From contig CM061226.1 of the NCBI GenBank assembly GCA_030844895.1, positions 100,832,187 to 100,896,186 of the forward strand: 64,000 nucleotides of DNA, written 5' to 3'. The notes beneath the pieces were generated by a model, which saw nothing but the letters and a program-made list of their open reading frames with translations, was not told where the DNA came from and did not search any database. This stretch comes from Ambrosia x helenae. Lineage: Eukaryota; Streptophyta; Magnoliopsida; Asterales; Asteraceae. Of the stretch, positions 51,440-63,100 are shown piece by piece. Position numbers and translations under genes: made by a program. Numbering within the stretch: position 1 is the stretch's first letter; each line of letters begins with the position of its first letter.

Positions 51440-53944
51440 AGTTTGTTCTTGACCAAGTTTAGAAATCCATGTCTTTTTGGCAATGGATTTTGCATTAAGC
51501 ACAATGGTGGTATCCTTTTGAGGACCACCATCAACTTTGGTCATCAGTAGTTGTACCATGTTCATAAGATCTTTAATCTCAGCAGTTTGTGAAACTGCTG
51601 ATGATTTAGGTCTAACTACTGAAAGAGAATTTTGAGAAAAAGACTTTTGTTGAGATTTTGTCTTTTTCTGAGAAAGGGTTTTTGCTGGTTGTTGTTTCTT
51701 GGGAGAAAAGGTTTTTGCATAATCATTTTTGATTTGTTCCCCCACAACCAGTTTTTGATTTTTCTTATTAAACTGAATGCCCTTTCTATATCTGCAAAAT
51801 TCTGTTTTGTGGTTGAACAGACCACAAATTTCACATTCTTTTGTCTTTTCTTTCAAAGACAAATCTCTGATAGTTTTGATTGGTTTTAGGTCATCAGTAG
51901 TTTTCAGGTTCTCAACTCCTGATGTAGTTGAAACTGCTGATGACTTAAAGTCAGATTTAATCAATATTTCTGAAGAAATTTCTTTGTGTGATTTTAGAAA
52001 GTTTTCATGGAAAGATGTGCATTCTTCCTCTTCAGAAGTTTCACCTGAAACAATTTTTCTCCCATCTTCAGTAGTTTTGGGAGAGAAATCAGTTGGTGTT
52101 TCAGTGTGATTGTACCCTATGCCAAACCTAACATTTGAAGCACTTTGTTTGTTTAGCAATAGTTGGTACCCCTTACAAGATTCCACCCATTTTTCACATG
52201 TGACCTTGGTGTCAGCAAGCTCTTGTCTGACATTTCCTAGGTCATTAATCATTATTTTGATTTGTGCTTGGGTTTCAATAGCTGAGTTAGTCAATTTAGA
52301 AACTTCTTTTGTTTTTGCAGCAAGTTTTATTTCTAAATCACATTTTATCTGAGTGAGTTTTCTCTCAGAATCATTAGCTTTTCCTTGTAAGTGCACATTT
52401 GTCTCTCTTATGAGAGCAAAAGATTCTTTGCATGAGTTTGAACATAATTTTGTCAAAGATTCTTTTGATACCTGAGACAATGCAGATTTTGAGGAGCATC
52501 CCTCAAATGCCATTAAGGCAAAGTTCTTTCTGCCATTGTCAGGCTCTCCCCAGTTGATGTCAAACATTTTGTTGTCTGCATCAGGATTGCACTCTGTGGT
52601 GTCAAAAGGAAGATTGCTCCAGTCAACATACCGTGAGGTAAATAAACTTTGTTGAGAGGGTTGTTGTTGCTGTGGAGGTTGTTGAGCAGCTGGAAAGGGA
52701 GGGATTGATTGTTGGCTCTGCATCTGTTGAGCAGGCATCTGTACATATTGTACTTGTGGCACATATTGGTGTTGTGGAGCTTGTGCCTGTACAAAATGTG
52801 CACTCCCTTGTGTTCCATTATTCCTGTTATAATTGGGGTTAAAATTGTTTCTAGACTGAGATTGGTTAAAGCCAGAGCTTCTACATTCTCTAGCAAAGTG
52901 TCCCAACTTTTGACACTTATGACATCTAAGTTTAGATTTGTCAAAACCAATTTTTGTAGAACTGTTAAGTCCTGGAAACTTCCTTCCTGACCTTTTGTAA
53001 AATTTATTTGTTTTTAAACTTAACATGGCCAGTTGGTGCAAAATATCCATTTCTTCAAGGTCATCACTGCTGAAACGATTTAAGTCATCCATGATAAAAC
53101 ACATGTTATCAGCAGTTTGACCAAAGTCATTATTGTCATAACCTGGGAATGATCTTTCAGATGAGATCTCAGCAGTTATGTCAATGTGGTCAAAAGATCC
53201 AAAACTATTTGAACAAGTTGGTGAGTCTTGTCCTAATAGTGCTGTACTACCAGGTAGATAGTCATCAGCAGTTTTACCAGAGTTTTGTAACTTTTTCTTT
53301 TGATCAATTTCTCTCTCAAAAGTAAGTAATCTCCCATGAAGTTTTGTAAGAGTGAGGGAGCTAAAATCTGGTGAAGATCTTAAGACTATTGAGTATGTTT
53401 CCCATTTATCAGGTAAAGACCTTAAAAATCTATGAAGCATAGATACAGTTGTATAGGTCTGACCATTTAGTTTTAGCTCAGATATTAATGAGGAAAATCT
53501 TTCAAATTGCTGAGTTAAAGTTTCCCCATTAATGTGAGCAAAAGTTTCATATTGTTGAGCCAAGATTTCTCTGGTGTTGGCAATCACCTCTTCAGTTCCT
53601 CCAAACTGTTCTTTTAGGCAGTCCCAAAGCTCTTTGGCACTATCACAATGTAATAGGCCAGAATAGATTTCATTTGGGAGTGCCATTGCCAACATAGAAA
53701 AAGCTTTTGTATCAAGCTCAAGTTTTAGGAAATCATCATCGGTATAGTCTTTTGGTTCTTTTGGAATCTCTTCCTTAGTTTCAAGATTTATGTTTACTGG
53801 TTTATGAGGACCATATATCACAGATCTCCAACAACCTGTGTTGGTTTGTGACAAGGTATGTGCCATTCTCTTTTGCCATATGTTATATTCATTTCTTACA
53901 AGCATGGCAGGTTTAGTGGCAGAACCAGTATTATGAGGATCCAT
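51380..53944 (-). CDS. Gag of element C
   Basis: 854 codons from ATG 53944, unbroken, closely similar to the gag of element D along its full length. Copia gag domain; zinc knuckle CHKCQKLGHFAREC near residue 340; Gln/Pro-rich stretch; coiled-coil part near 490-600; second knuckle CEICGLFNHKTEFC near 705; Lys/Gln-rich tail. The C-terminal third holds many AACTACTGA-type motifs at the DNA level, and it is the part that differs most from element D. Although pol and the env-like gene are broken, this Gag could still be made. Confidence 0.9.
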   Translation of the reverse strand: MDPHNTGSATKPAMLVRNEYNIWQKRMAHTLSQTNTGCWRSVIYGPHKPVNINLETKEEIPKEPKDYTDDDFLKLELDTKAFSMLAMALPNEIYSGLLHCDSAKELWDCLKEQFGGTEEVIANTREILAQQYETFAHINGETLTQQFERFSSLISELKLNGQTYTTVSMLHRFLRSLPDKWETYSIVLRSSPDFSSLTLTKLHGRLLTFEREIDQKKKLQNSGKTADDYLPGSTALLGQDSPTCSNSFGSFDHIDITAEISSERSFPGYDNNDFGQTADNMCFIMDDLNRFSSDDLEEMDILHQLAMLSLKTNKFYKRSGRKFPGLNSSTKIGFDKSKLRCHKCQKLGHFARECRSSGFNQSQSRNNFNPNYNRNNGTQGSAHFVQAQAPQHQYVPQVQYVQMPAQQMQSQQSIPPFPAAQQPPQQQQPSQQSLFTSRYVDWSNLPFDTTECNPDADNKMFDINWGEPDNGRKNFALMAFEGCSSKSALSQVSKESLTKLCSNSCKESFALIRETNVHLQGKANDSERKLTQIKCDLEIKLAAKTKEVSKLTNSAIETQAQIKIMINDLGNVRQELADTKVTCEKWVESCKGYQLLLNKQSASNVRFGIGYNHTETPTDFSPKTTEDGRKIVSGETSEEEECTSFHENFLKSHKEISSEILIKSDFKSSAVSTTSGVENLKTTDDLKPIKTIRDLSLKEKTKECEICGLFNHKTEFCRYRKGIQFNKKNQKLVVGEQIKNDYAKTFSPKKQQPAKTLSQKKTKSQQKSFSQNSLSVVRPKSSAVSQTAEIKDLMNMVQLLMTKVDGGPQKDTTIVLNAKSIAKKTWISKLGQEQTVNVLKSKPKAKLAWVPKSN

Positions 53945-54101
53945 TTTAAAGAGTATTGATTTGTCAAATATCTCTTAAAGTGATGGATGTTGATAAAAAG
54001 TGAGCTTATAATCCTTTATTGAATATCAACAAGAGCCTGTGTCTGATTCTCAATTTGTTAGATTGATATGTGATCAGATAAACCAGTGCCGTGATACCAA
54101 T

Positions 54102-54803
54102 TGTTGGATCAGTATTAAGCTGCTCTTTTAGTTTGAACTTGCTAGTAGACACTTAAGTGTTTAGCAAGTTCTTTGTGAGTGTTAGCACAGCGGAATGTTT
54201 ATAAGTTTATAGCTACACTTTGTCAACAGGAGTTATTACTCCCCCTGGAATCAAGAACATTAAATGAGAAGTGTTTATTGAGAATCTAAGTATTGAATGA
54301 GAATGAAATACTTTGACAGATTCTCAGTAAACACGAAATGGAAATAACAATAATAAGTGTTGAAAGATTTCTTGTATTAAAATCAATATCTAAAACAGAA
54401 GGATGAATCCTTCTATTTATAGACTTTACAAATACATGAACCTTGCCAAAAAGCAAGTTCAGAAACAAGTTGCAACAAGTTGCAGTCTTGGAACTTGTAC
54501 ATAAAGCAAAAAGAAATACTAAACTATTAAACTACTGATATACAAGGGCGGTGGAAAAGATCTTCTTTAAGTACTGATGAATGACAAACTACTGATGAGT
54601 AGTTTGTCTTCAGCAGTTCTTCAGTTGAAGTGTTTGGTTTGAACTTCAGAACTTCTGATGACTTCTTCTTCAGTACTTCTGAATCTCTTCTTCAGCAGTT
54701 TGATTCCTTGTCTTCAGCAGTTCCATACTTAGAGTATTTTGACAGAAAGTGAATTAGACTAAGGTTTGCAAAAGTGGTTTCACCAATCCTTTTTGTCCTA
54801 ACA
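54102..54803 (-). repeat. 5' LTR of element C (702 bp)
   Basis: In plus orientation it starts TGTTGGATCAG and ends GTCCTAACA, as in element D, but the body is clearly diverged, so C and D are separate subfamilies. Minus-strand TATA box at 54414-54421. The primer site (minus, just left at 54088-54099) reads TGGTATCACGGC, two bases off the element D site. The paired 3' LTR has been lost. Confidence 0.9.
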
Positions 54804-57077
54804 TTTATATTTAATTAAATAATTAGTTATGACTAATTAAATATAAATAAGCTAAAAAATATAAGATATGGTCCAAAAATAATATTTTTTTTTGTGAAAA
54901 ATGATTATTTTCTGAAGTAAAAGAGTGAAAATAGTTTTTTTTATAATTTTTCTCAATTTATTTGCATTTAAAACAAATTTAATGAATTTAAATCATATTT
55001 TAATGATTAAAAATTATAAAACTGCAAAAACAACTATTTTCGGGGAAAATAAATTTTATATCAGTTTATCATACTTAGAAATAATTTTCCATAAATGTTT
55101 AGATCAAAATCATTAAAAACGAATTTTTAATCAATTAAATATGATTAAAAGAGTTTAAATTAATAAAATTATGAAAATAAGATATTTTCCATAAACTAAA
55201 AATATGATAATTTTCTATGAGGTTTCAATATACCACACCTAAAATTTTATGATTTTTGGAGCAAAAATGAATTTATTATGAATTTTTAAAAACTTACACA
55301 TATAATATAAATAAATAAACGAATTAAAAAAAATAAAAAAATCGAACTGAAGGGACCCGTGGCTAGAGATGGAACCTGATCCTTTCAGTTTGTACCACAA
55401 CACTACCACCACTACACGATAAGATCCATATGTTAATATGTTTGAATAAAATTATATTTATATAATAAAAACAACTTCATTTTCTTCCCTAAATACAAAC
55501 CCTAACCCTAGATTTCTATAATCATCAATTCATCAACAATGGAACCCGATTATAGAGGGCTTTTCAAGAAGAATGAATAAGGAACAAAACGACATCAAGA
55601 TAATGGACTTACAAGCTCGTTTAAAGGTCGAAAAGTAAGCTTCAAGAACCGAACTATAAAGCTCGATTAAACAACTTTTAGACGCGTTTTTCGTGAGGTT
55701 TTTTGTGGGTTTGAAGCGTGTTTATGTGCAGAAAGCTAATGGTTCAATTGTTTTTTTAATGGACGATTCAAAGATGAGTTTTAAGGTGTTTAATGATTCC
55801 GGCCGTTTCACCATAAAACCCGAATTAAAAGTTGATAAAAACGCGTTTATAGATTGCTTTAATCATTTGAATTTGCATAATTTGAAAAGAGAAACGCATG
55901 GGGATCAATTTTGACCAATAAATCGCGTTAAAACATCAATAAACAAGGTCGCCGGAATCTCGTCGGAGCTCTCACCAGAAAAACAAAAATGTGAAGTTTT
56001 TTTTTTTTTTTTCAAACTAGAACTTTCTAAAAAATGTTTAACTAAAAGTTTTTTTTTTCTTTTATAAGCTTCCCGCTCAAAGCTTTAACTTTTCTCCAAA
56101 CTTTTATAATGAGTTTATTATACACGTTCAACTTATAAATCTTTTCGCGAAAATCTATATAATAATATTAGAATTTAAAATGTTGAAACTCGCTCAAACG
56201 TCCAAGCATAATACGTTTAAGTTACGATACGTTTATGATTAATAATGACATACAACCAAACAAGAATATACTGATCAACGAAGTTCGACGCTTTATTAGA
56301 ATTCAAAACGATTAACGTACAAGGACTAAAATGCAAATACATTAAAGTTTAGGAAACATGCAAATGTTACATATAAACCCTCTCACACCCCCAGTTTCCC
56401 CTACCACCGTCACCACCACCACCATCCTCTATCAACCCTCTCTCACCCCCTGTCACACCCTATGCCTTAAACCCTTCCAAACCGGTTTCCCCCTCGACTC
56501 TGATTCTGATTATTACAGAGATGAAGAATTATCAAACAAAGAGAATATATCGACAAATAATCATGACAGAGGAAAGCGCAATGCTTGAAATCTAGGCAAG
56601 GAAAATCACAAATCCGAGATTGGGGTTAACATGGAGGAGGAGTCTGAAGTCGAATCAGTTAAGGTAATAGGGTTGTGACCGGATTTAATGGAGATAAGCA
56701 AAATCCCAATTCTGCTGTTGTAATTGAAGCGAATGGAGTCAACATCCCTGAAGGAAATGATACGGCACAACAGAGGAACCCATAACATGGAGGATTGATC
56801 GCCGGATAGAGGTGACGATGGTGGTGTCCGGCGAACGAAGACGTCTTGGGAATGTAAATGGAAAAGGGAGGGTGGGGCGTTGAGTTCAAGAAAACAAATA
56901 TGCAAGTGAGGTGGTTGAGTTTTAAGTTTATTAGGAAAGGAAAGAGTAATTATTTAAACAAATATGCAGGTGAGGGTGAGATGTAAAATTGACTAAGAAG
57001 ATGAAGAGATTAGGAGGGTGAGATGTAAAACAAATATGCAGGTGATGTAAATGTGGGTCATGATCAGTTAGGGTTGT
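54804..57077. other. AT-rich intergenic DNA, no supported gene
   Basis: Open frames here are short, without motifs. A 73-codon frame at 55693-55914 has no recognisable domain. T/A runs at 55998-56012 and 56050-56060. The sequence near 56385-56465 is C/A-rich (ccaccaccacc). No transposon ends were defined. Confidence 0.45.
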
Positions 57078-57248
57078 TAAAACTTATGACCTGAAATGAC
57101 AAAAATGCCCCTGGCCTTAACTGGGTTTTCTAATGGAGTTAAAAAAATGGGCCAAAATGAAACCACAAGGGTTCCAGTGATAAAAAACTTTTTCTGTCAA
57201 AAGTGGCATTTTAGACCAAAGTTCAGGGGCCAAAATGGCAGTTTACTC
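57078..57248 (-). mobile_element. Reverse copy of the gagtaaactgcc dispersed repeat
   Basis: Read on the minus strand it begins GAGTAAACTGCCATTTTGGCC and ends near TCATTTCAGGTCATAAGTTTTAA, matching the copy at 31297-31475 over its length with scattered differences. Confidence 0.55.
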
Positions 57249-57873
57249 TATTTTCTCGGACCACCACCACTATCTCCTCAAACAACCAACATCACCACCT
57301 CCTACTCCTCCAACCACCACCACCACCACCACCCTTCTCAAACAACCATCGCCACTGCGTAGGAGTTCTGTACTAGATGATGCAGCTAACCATTTATGAC
57401 TTTATTAAACAAATTCAAAGAATAATAATTATAATGGGAAACAACCATCACCACCACCTTGTAGGAGTTCTGTCCAATTTTTCCTATAAAAACTAATCAC
57501 AACCAAAACCCCCTTCTTATACATTTTCAGATCATCATCATCATCATACCCTGAGATTTGATTTTATGATCAAATCTCTCATTTCTTCAAACATAAACTG
57601 CAATTCGATTGATAATAATAATAATAATATTTGCTCAAATATGGCTATGTCGACCTCTGCGTTTAGGGTTTCACTTTCCTTTGAGTGTCGTTCAGATTAG
57701 GTCCCTTGCCACGATAACCACCATAGAGAACCAACGACCTCCGTAGGTAAACCCCAACCTCATCTGCTCCTCTGCGTTTAGTGGTACCAGCAAAGAGACT
57801 TCCCAGAATAGGCATTACCTGAGGCAACTCCTCTGAGTTTCCCTTTCTCTCCCCCTCTCTGTCCTCATGTCTC

Positions 57874-57880
<7 letters not shown>
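57249..57880. other. Low-complexity C/A-rich and mixed intergenic DNA
   Basis: ACC/CAC repeats at 57255-57340 and a short TCA repeat near 57532-57548. No gene is supported; the minus-strand frame at 57663-58130 is mostly an artefact of the CT repeat. Confidence 0.5.

Positions 57881-57920
<40 letters not shown>
57881..57920. repeat. (CT)n microsatellite
   Basis: About twenty CT units with one or two interruptions, inside a longer pyrimidine-rich tract (57840-57950). Confidence 0.95.
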
Positions 57921-57934
<14 letters not shown>

Positions 57935-58437
57935 CTCTTTTATTCTTTATATAGAAACAAACGGTTGAATGGGTAGTGGAGGTTGGCTGTTGTATAGGTG
58001 GTGGAGGATGATGGTTTGGTGGTGGTAGTGGTAGATGGGTTAGGAGGGGTTGAGAGAGACATAGATATATAGAGAGAGTATAATATTTGTTTTTTATAGA
58101 GGGTAATTTAGTAATTTTACACGTTTTCACTTCTGCATTTTAAACTCACCGCAATACGTAAAGTGAAAAATCTCAGCCCTTGACGTGAATATGTTTTTCG
58201 ATTACACGTCTCAGTTTCCCATTTATACACAGTTTATGCTATTTTGTACGTTTTCTATATATGAGTCAGGCCGCATATTAATACGTTATGATGGTGTAGT
58301 ATAAATTCGATTATTTTGCATTTTTATCCAACCGCAATACTATTGAGTTAAATTGAATACGTTAAAACGTCGGTTTTTATATGTTTAACGCATCATATAA
58401 CGCTTCGACTAACCCGCTCGATGTTTGCAATGTATTC

Positions 58438-58515
58438 GCGCCGCAACGCGCGCGAGTTTAAATACAAGTTAATACTATTTATAATATAGTGGGTTTACCC
58501 GCGCGTTGCAGCGGG
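58438..58515. repeat. GC-rich inverted repeat around an AT-rich centre
   Basis: Left arm gcgccgcaacgcgcg and right arm cgcgcgttgcagcgg (13 of 15 positions pair) enclose about 47 bp of AT-rich DNA. It may be two facing transposon ends (Helitron-like hairpins are one option) or one cruciform-forming repeat. Confidence 0.55.
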
Positions 58516-60157
58516 ATCTACAAATGGGTTACAATACAACATTATGATACTTAGGTTTTTTGCCGCAAGTTACGCAAAAAGAATAGAAATGTGCACACTA
58601 TGTTTTAACAAGTATTCGTAGAAAGAAAAGAAAAGAAATGTGCACCGTCACTTACAACTGATTGCAGTTCACCACAAAAACTATGTACACATTATTGAAC
58701 AAATCTTAATAAACCAAAGGTATATTACTGTAACAAACCAATATGAACACAAACATCACTCTTGTATAAGCTGTTCGGCCATTGCATATTTACATAACCG
58801 TGTCATTGAAGATACCTTGCTAAATGATAAAGTTCATTTACATGACAAAAGCATGTAGTAATACTATGATATTGTATACACTATCATATTAATGTCATTG
58901 TCCATTTAGAAGAAAAAAGTTGTGATTTTTAAGTTTGTAATAGAATTGCCCAACCTGACCCTGCATCTCAAAAATTGCTCAATGTAGCCAGTGAGCCGAA
59001 CCATCCCGTCCACTTTTGCCGCTGGATAGACGCCTATATATGAAAAGGGTTTATAATATAAGTATTACTATGGCAAAGTTTTAAAATTCATACAAGTTTA
59101 GCTGAGATAAGATTATTTATTGTGGTAACATAAATTATTATCTTTCATCGTCATTATATGAAATTTGTTCAAAAATATTGCTATCCCGTGTGTTTATTTA
59201 GTTTGGGTGAGTTTTATTTTCATATAAAAGTTAATTATTTTCTAGGGACATTTAGAAACGAAAAGTGGTAAAATTTAGAAAATTGTAAAGAAACCCCTGT
59301 TATGCTATCTTAACCTTGGACAATTTAAAAATATTTACCCATGCTTCCTCCTTTATAGTGTAGTATAGATATAGATAAATAGAACTTGTTTGGGCTGCCA
59401 ATTCTATAGAAGAATAATTTTAAAGTTCTGATAGAAAGGATGTGGGATCGGGTGAACCACTGGGGCAAAGACCCAATGGTTCTGTTCGTAATCTGATGGC
59501 TAGCTGCTCACTATCATCATCTTAATCCTATGCCACCCATAATGGACTAACTTCATAATGGACTAACTTGTCTGTTGGGCCATATTAGTTATCTAACCCG
59601 GGTTGATAGTTGCTTTAGTTAGTGGATTGGGCTACAAAGTTTTGAGAGTCGGCTACTAACCAAATTAACCAACTTTGAAGTTTAAAATTTTAATTATAGT
59701 TTAAGTTTTGTTTTATTAATGATCTCTTGATCTCTTGATTAGTATTGTTGTTTTTTTTTAAATGCAAGTTTTATTATAGTGTTTAAAGCATGGTCTCTAT
59801 TTTCATTTCTTTGAGTTGATATTTTTTTTAAACGGCAACATCAATATTTCTTTACTATGCCCTTTTTCCTCTAAGAGGCATGTACTTTTATAAACTGGTT
59901 AATAAAAAAAGTCATAATAAAGGTCACATCATATGGATTAATAGATTATGATCCAATACAAACTTTATTTTGTATAAAAAATAGGAACCATTCACAACCC
60001 GTCACAACGTATTCATTAGTTTATTAATAAAGGCCAGTTATGTACTTTTATTTAGAACTAATTTATGGAAATTCCTGTAATCATGCAAATGATTTCAATT
60101 AGTTTTTAAAATTGATTCTTTTTCTATATCATGAACTAAAACTTGGTATTCATATTT
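58516..60157. other. AT-rich intergenic DNA, no gene recognised
   Basis: The phrase tatagtgtagtatagatatagata near 59357 looks like a transposon edge that could pair with the GC-rich repeat at 58500, but I could not confirm an element. A 14-bp phrase (cataatggactaac) is duplicated near 59550. Confidence 0.4.
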
Positions 60158-60406
60158 GTAATGGTTCATGCTTTTTAGGGGGCATTTTCCATCACATCAT
60201 TATTATAATGCCCTTCAAACAAATGTGTAATGGTTAAAGCCACTTAATGCCCTTTTTAATTATTTCTTTTCATATTTTTTTTATCCTATTTGGGCATTAT
60301 ACTAGAAATGCCCAACCCTCATAATGCTCATATAATGCCCAAGGGGATGGTGTTGGGGGCATTATCATGCTTATTCATGCCCCTATAATGCCCATTACAC
60401 ATGGTC
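60158..60406. mobile_element. MITE of the GACCATGTGTAATGG family
   Basis: It matches the right half of the cluster at 28374-29017 almost throughout (gggggcattttcca, aatggttaaagccacttaa, cccaaggggatggtg, ending cccattacacatggtc). The right flank is TTA; the left end is degenerate. No coding capacity. Confidence 0.65.
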
Positions 60407-60635
60407 TTAAGATATACACCCAATGATCTAATAGACGAGAAATATTCTATTTTTCTTCTTCAATCGATTACATGTTTTTTTAATGGAAGAACGATAGTCT
60501 TTTGGTGGGTTGGGTTATTCTACAAATGCTACAAAAAATGAGAAGGGTGAGAAGCCACTAGAAAATGACATATGTCCAAAGGATTAAACAAGTGAGATGG
60601 GTAATTTTGTCAAAAAAACATATGCACATGCAAGT
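60407..60635. other. Intergenic DNA between two transposons
   Basis: Nothing recognised. Confidence 0.4.
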
Positions 60636-61096
60636 CACATGCCATTTACACCTTCATTTTTAAATGTCCGTAACTTTTTTATACGTCATCTTTTTTATAA
60701 AAAAAAATTATACCATAAAATTGAGCGTTTTTTATCTTTAATATGAGTACCATATTGTTATACTTTTGAAAAAAATGTTTCAAAACCCACTTGCGTAAGA
60801 CACAATCGAGTGTAAAACACAATGAGCACCAATTAAATATAGGGTATAAAACATAATCAAGAGTCTAGTAAAACACAATGGACGACATACTAAAGACACA
60901 ATGAATAGAAGACTAAAATACAATGAATACTTTTGAAAAAAAAAGTTGAAAACCTAGTTGCGTAAGACACAATGGATGACATACTAAAGACACAATGATA
61001 AAAAAACGCTCGTTAATATGGTGAAATTTTTTCGAAAAAAATTGTCGTATGAAAAAATTATAGACGTTTTAAAATGATGGGGGTAATTGACATGTG
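60636..61096. mobile_element. Non-autonomous DNA transposon related to the one at 9704
   Basis: The arms run CACATGCCATTTAC...ACTTTTTTATACGTCAT on the left and, inverted, CACATGTCAATTACCCCCATCA...TTTTTTCATACGACA on the right. Both share TATACCATAAAATTGAGCG-type phrases. The interior contains about seven copies of acacaatg. No transposase. Flanking bases do not show a convincing duplication. Confidence 0.6.
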
Positions 61097-61372
61097 CATT
61101 GCATGTAGAGAGAGAAAGTCAACAAATGTGGTTTTCCTTTTATGTCATTCCTCTAATTTATTATTTATTTTTTTCAAACAAACTAATCTCAACCCTTCAA
61201 ATATATGATTAATGAATTATAATCCTTCTCATCCTTCTTAGAAAAAGTGAGTTGTGCATTTGATCCTAACCCGCCTTTTGGTTATATATTCAGATGATTC
61301 CGTGTACACTTTCACCATTTGTATAATTTTTATTATGTGAATAGTTAATGAATTGATAAGATTGTATATTAT

Positions 61373-61789
61373 GGGGAAAGTGAATATGGTGTTGTTGCAC
61401 ATGTAACCTTACATGTGCAGTCAATCAAAACTACGCAGTTTTAGTAAATTTCAATTAAAAATATTAACCTTTATTGTGTCGAAAACAATATATGAACAAG
61501 TAGGATTGAAGATTTTGCTCGTTTGTAAACAAAAAAAATTCAAGGGAAGAAATATAAGAAGCATGGAATACTGAGGCTATAGGTCATGGCTACTCATGGG
61601 GATTAGGTCGAGTAGTCTCTATTATCATTTTGATAAACGAAAACTAGCTTTTCGTTTGGATATATAATCAGATAATCATGGAACTAATTTGTGAAAATGA
61701 TTTTTAATTGAAATTTACCAAAACTACGTAGTTTTGATTGGTTACACATGTAAGGTTACATGTGCATTAGCACCATATTCACTTTCCCC
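61373..61789. mobile_element. MULE-type MITE with about 90-bp terminal inverted repeats
   Basis: 417 bp flanked by a perfect 9-bp duplication gtatattat (61364-61372 and 61790-61798), the length typical of Mutator-like elements. The ends start GGGGAAAGTGAATATGGTG on both sides, and the arms match for about 90 bp with a few changes, including an internal palindrome ACATGTAACCTTACATGT. No coding capacity. Confidence 0.88.
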
Positions 61790-61798
61790 GTATATTAT

Positions 61799-62846
61799 TG
61801 ATCTTCTTTATAAATAGGGTTTATAATGTTTTTCTTTTTTGTAATCAGGTAACAATGGAGATGAAGCTTGCAATTATTGCAATTTATAACGTGGGTATTG
61901 TGTAGACATCACCGAATGTCATGGAAGAAAAATTAAGTATGCTATTTTTATACCAAACTTTTCTTTTGGATCATATAGGCTATAGTTTTCAATTATTATA
62001 GTTTCTATTGTCACTCATGCATGATTTTACACTAGATGGACGTTCTCGACAAACATCCATTTCGTTTTGTTTCTCTCATTAGTCAGTCCATTGAATATGA
62101 AAGAAAAACCGCGTTTTCATATAAGGTGTCGTTGCTAGGCCAAGTTATAATCATGATAGTGTGTATCATACAAACTTTGACCTGACTCGATTTTCTCCAA
62201 AGGAAAAACATGTGACATTTTAATTTACAGGAAAGGAAGATCAGACCAAAATGATACCACGACTCAAACACAAGAAGACAGACTGGTATGTCATTTTCTA
62301 GAAAAAGTTGTGTACATTAGGACATTTAGTGACTCATGTTTCTGGATATTCATGACGCTTGGTGGCCTTAATTTGTTAATTGGTGTGGGACTCTGTGTGA
62401 GTGTGACTCTTATGCAAACAATAAATGCCTTAGGTCCCATGATCATCAACAAAAAATGTTTTATTCATATTGTTGTTATCATGGGTCACCGGGTCTTAAC
62501 AACAACATACTAATTAAAATCGGATCTAAGCTAAGCTAAGCTAAACTTAACTCGTGTATTTAAATTTAAGTAACATGATATACAAGTTTTATTTAACCTA
62601 AAACATATCTCCTGAACTCCTAATGAAGTTTGTTTACTCTAAGTTATGTTGTTTTGGGATGTTAATGTGTCATGGAGATCCAAGAGAGTGATATCTGAAG
62701 TGGTATGGACCATCTGGTACAAGTATTCATTATAAATAGATGGGCAGCCAATTTATATAGACCATTTCTAGATTTCAATTAATGTCTCCATTAACATTAC
62801 ATGATAATAACTGTCTCTAAATATGATCCTTGGAAAATAAGTGATC
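61799..62846. other. AT-rich intergenic DNA, no gene recognised
   Basis: A short run of ctaag units lies near 62525-62545. No supported frame. Confidence 0.45.
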
Positions 62847-63100
62847 ATAAATTTAACACCGGAGCCAAAGGTATTATAGCTCAGCGGCATCTTGGTGGTG
62901 AGATAAGACTTAGGGACTATAAGGTCCTGGGTTCGAATCTCACAAAGGGGGTTTTCTCATAATTATGAGTTTCCTCCTGAATTGGTGACTTGGTGGTGGA
63001 ATATGATCGCGTGGCAACATTGGTGGCACGATGATACTCCAGTGTTCCGTGAGTGATTCCAATTTGTTGGCCGTTCAAAAAAAAATAAATTTAACACCGG
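62847..63100 (+). mobile_element. tRNA-derived SINE with target duplications
   Basis: Element 62863-63084. A 16-bp duplication ataaatttaacaccgg stands at 62847-62862 and 63085-63100. Near the start are a polymerase III A box (TAGCTCAGCGG, about 62877) and a B box (GGTTCGAATCTC, about 62931), so the head comes from a tRNA. The body is unrelated to a tRNA and the end is TTGGCCGTTC plus an A run, the same tail as the LINE at 15772-16210. It is copied in trans by LINE reverse transcriptase. Confidence 0.9.

Larger units (their letters stand above)
32489..54803 (-). mobile_element. Element C: SIRE/Sirevirus-type Ty1/copia element, 3'-truncated and split by element D
   Basis: Minus strand, from right to left: 5' LTR (54102-54803), a degenerate tRNA-Met-type primer site, gag, pol and an env-like gene. 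Element D (38825-50607) sits inside the integrase region. The 3' end is missing: the env-like gene breaks near 32520 and is followed by 31 bases copied from pol (same sequence at 51034-51064), then unrelated DNA. The Sirevirus assignment rests on the long gag with an extra coiled-coil part, the tRNA-Met primer site and the env-like gene after pol. Confidence 0.88.

Noticed and set aside
55693..55914. 73-codon frame as a small gene
   Set aside because: No motif, no conserved start context and no sign of splice sites or promoter; a chance frame of this size is expected.
57663..58130. 155-codon minus-strand frame with an Arg/Glu repeat
   Set aside because: The repeat is the translation of the CT microsatellite; the rest has no recognisable domain.
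62871..62950. A tRNA gene suggested by A-box and B-box motifs
   Set aside because: No cloverleaf acceptor stem closes around it, and the sequence continues into a SINE body with a poly-A tail and target duplications.
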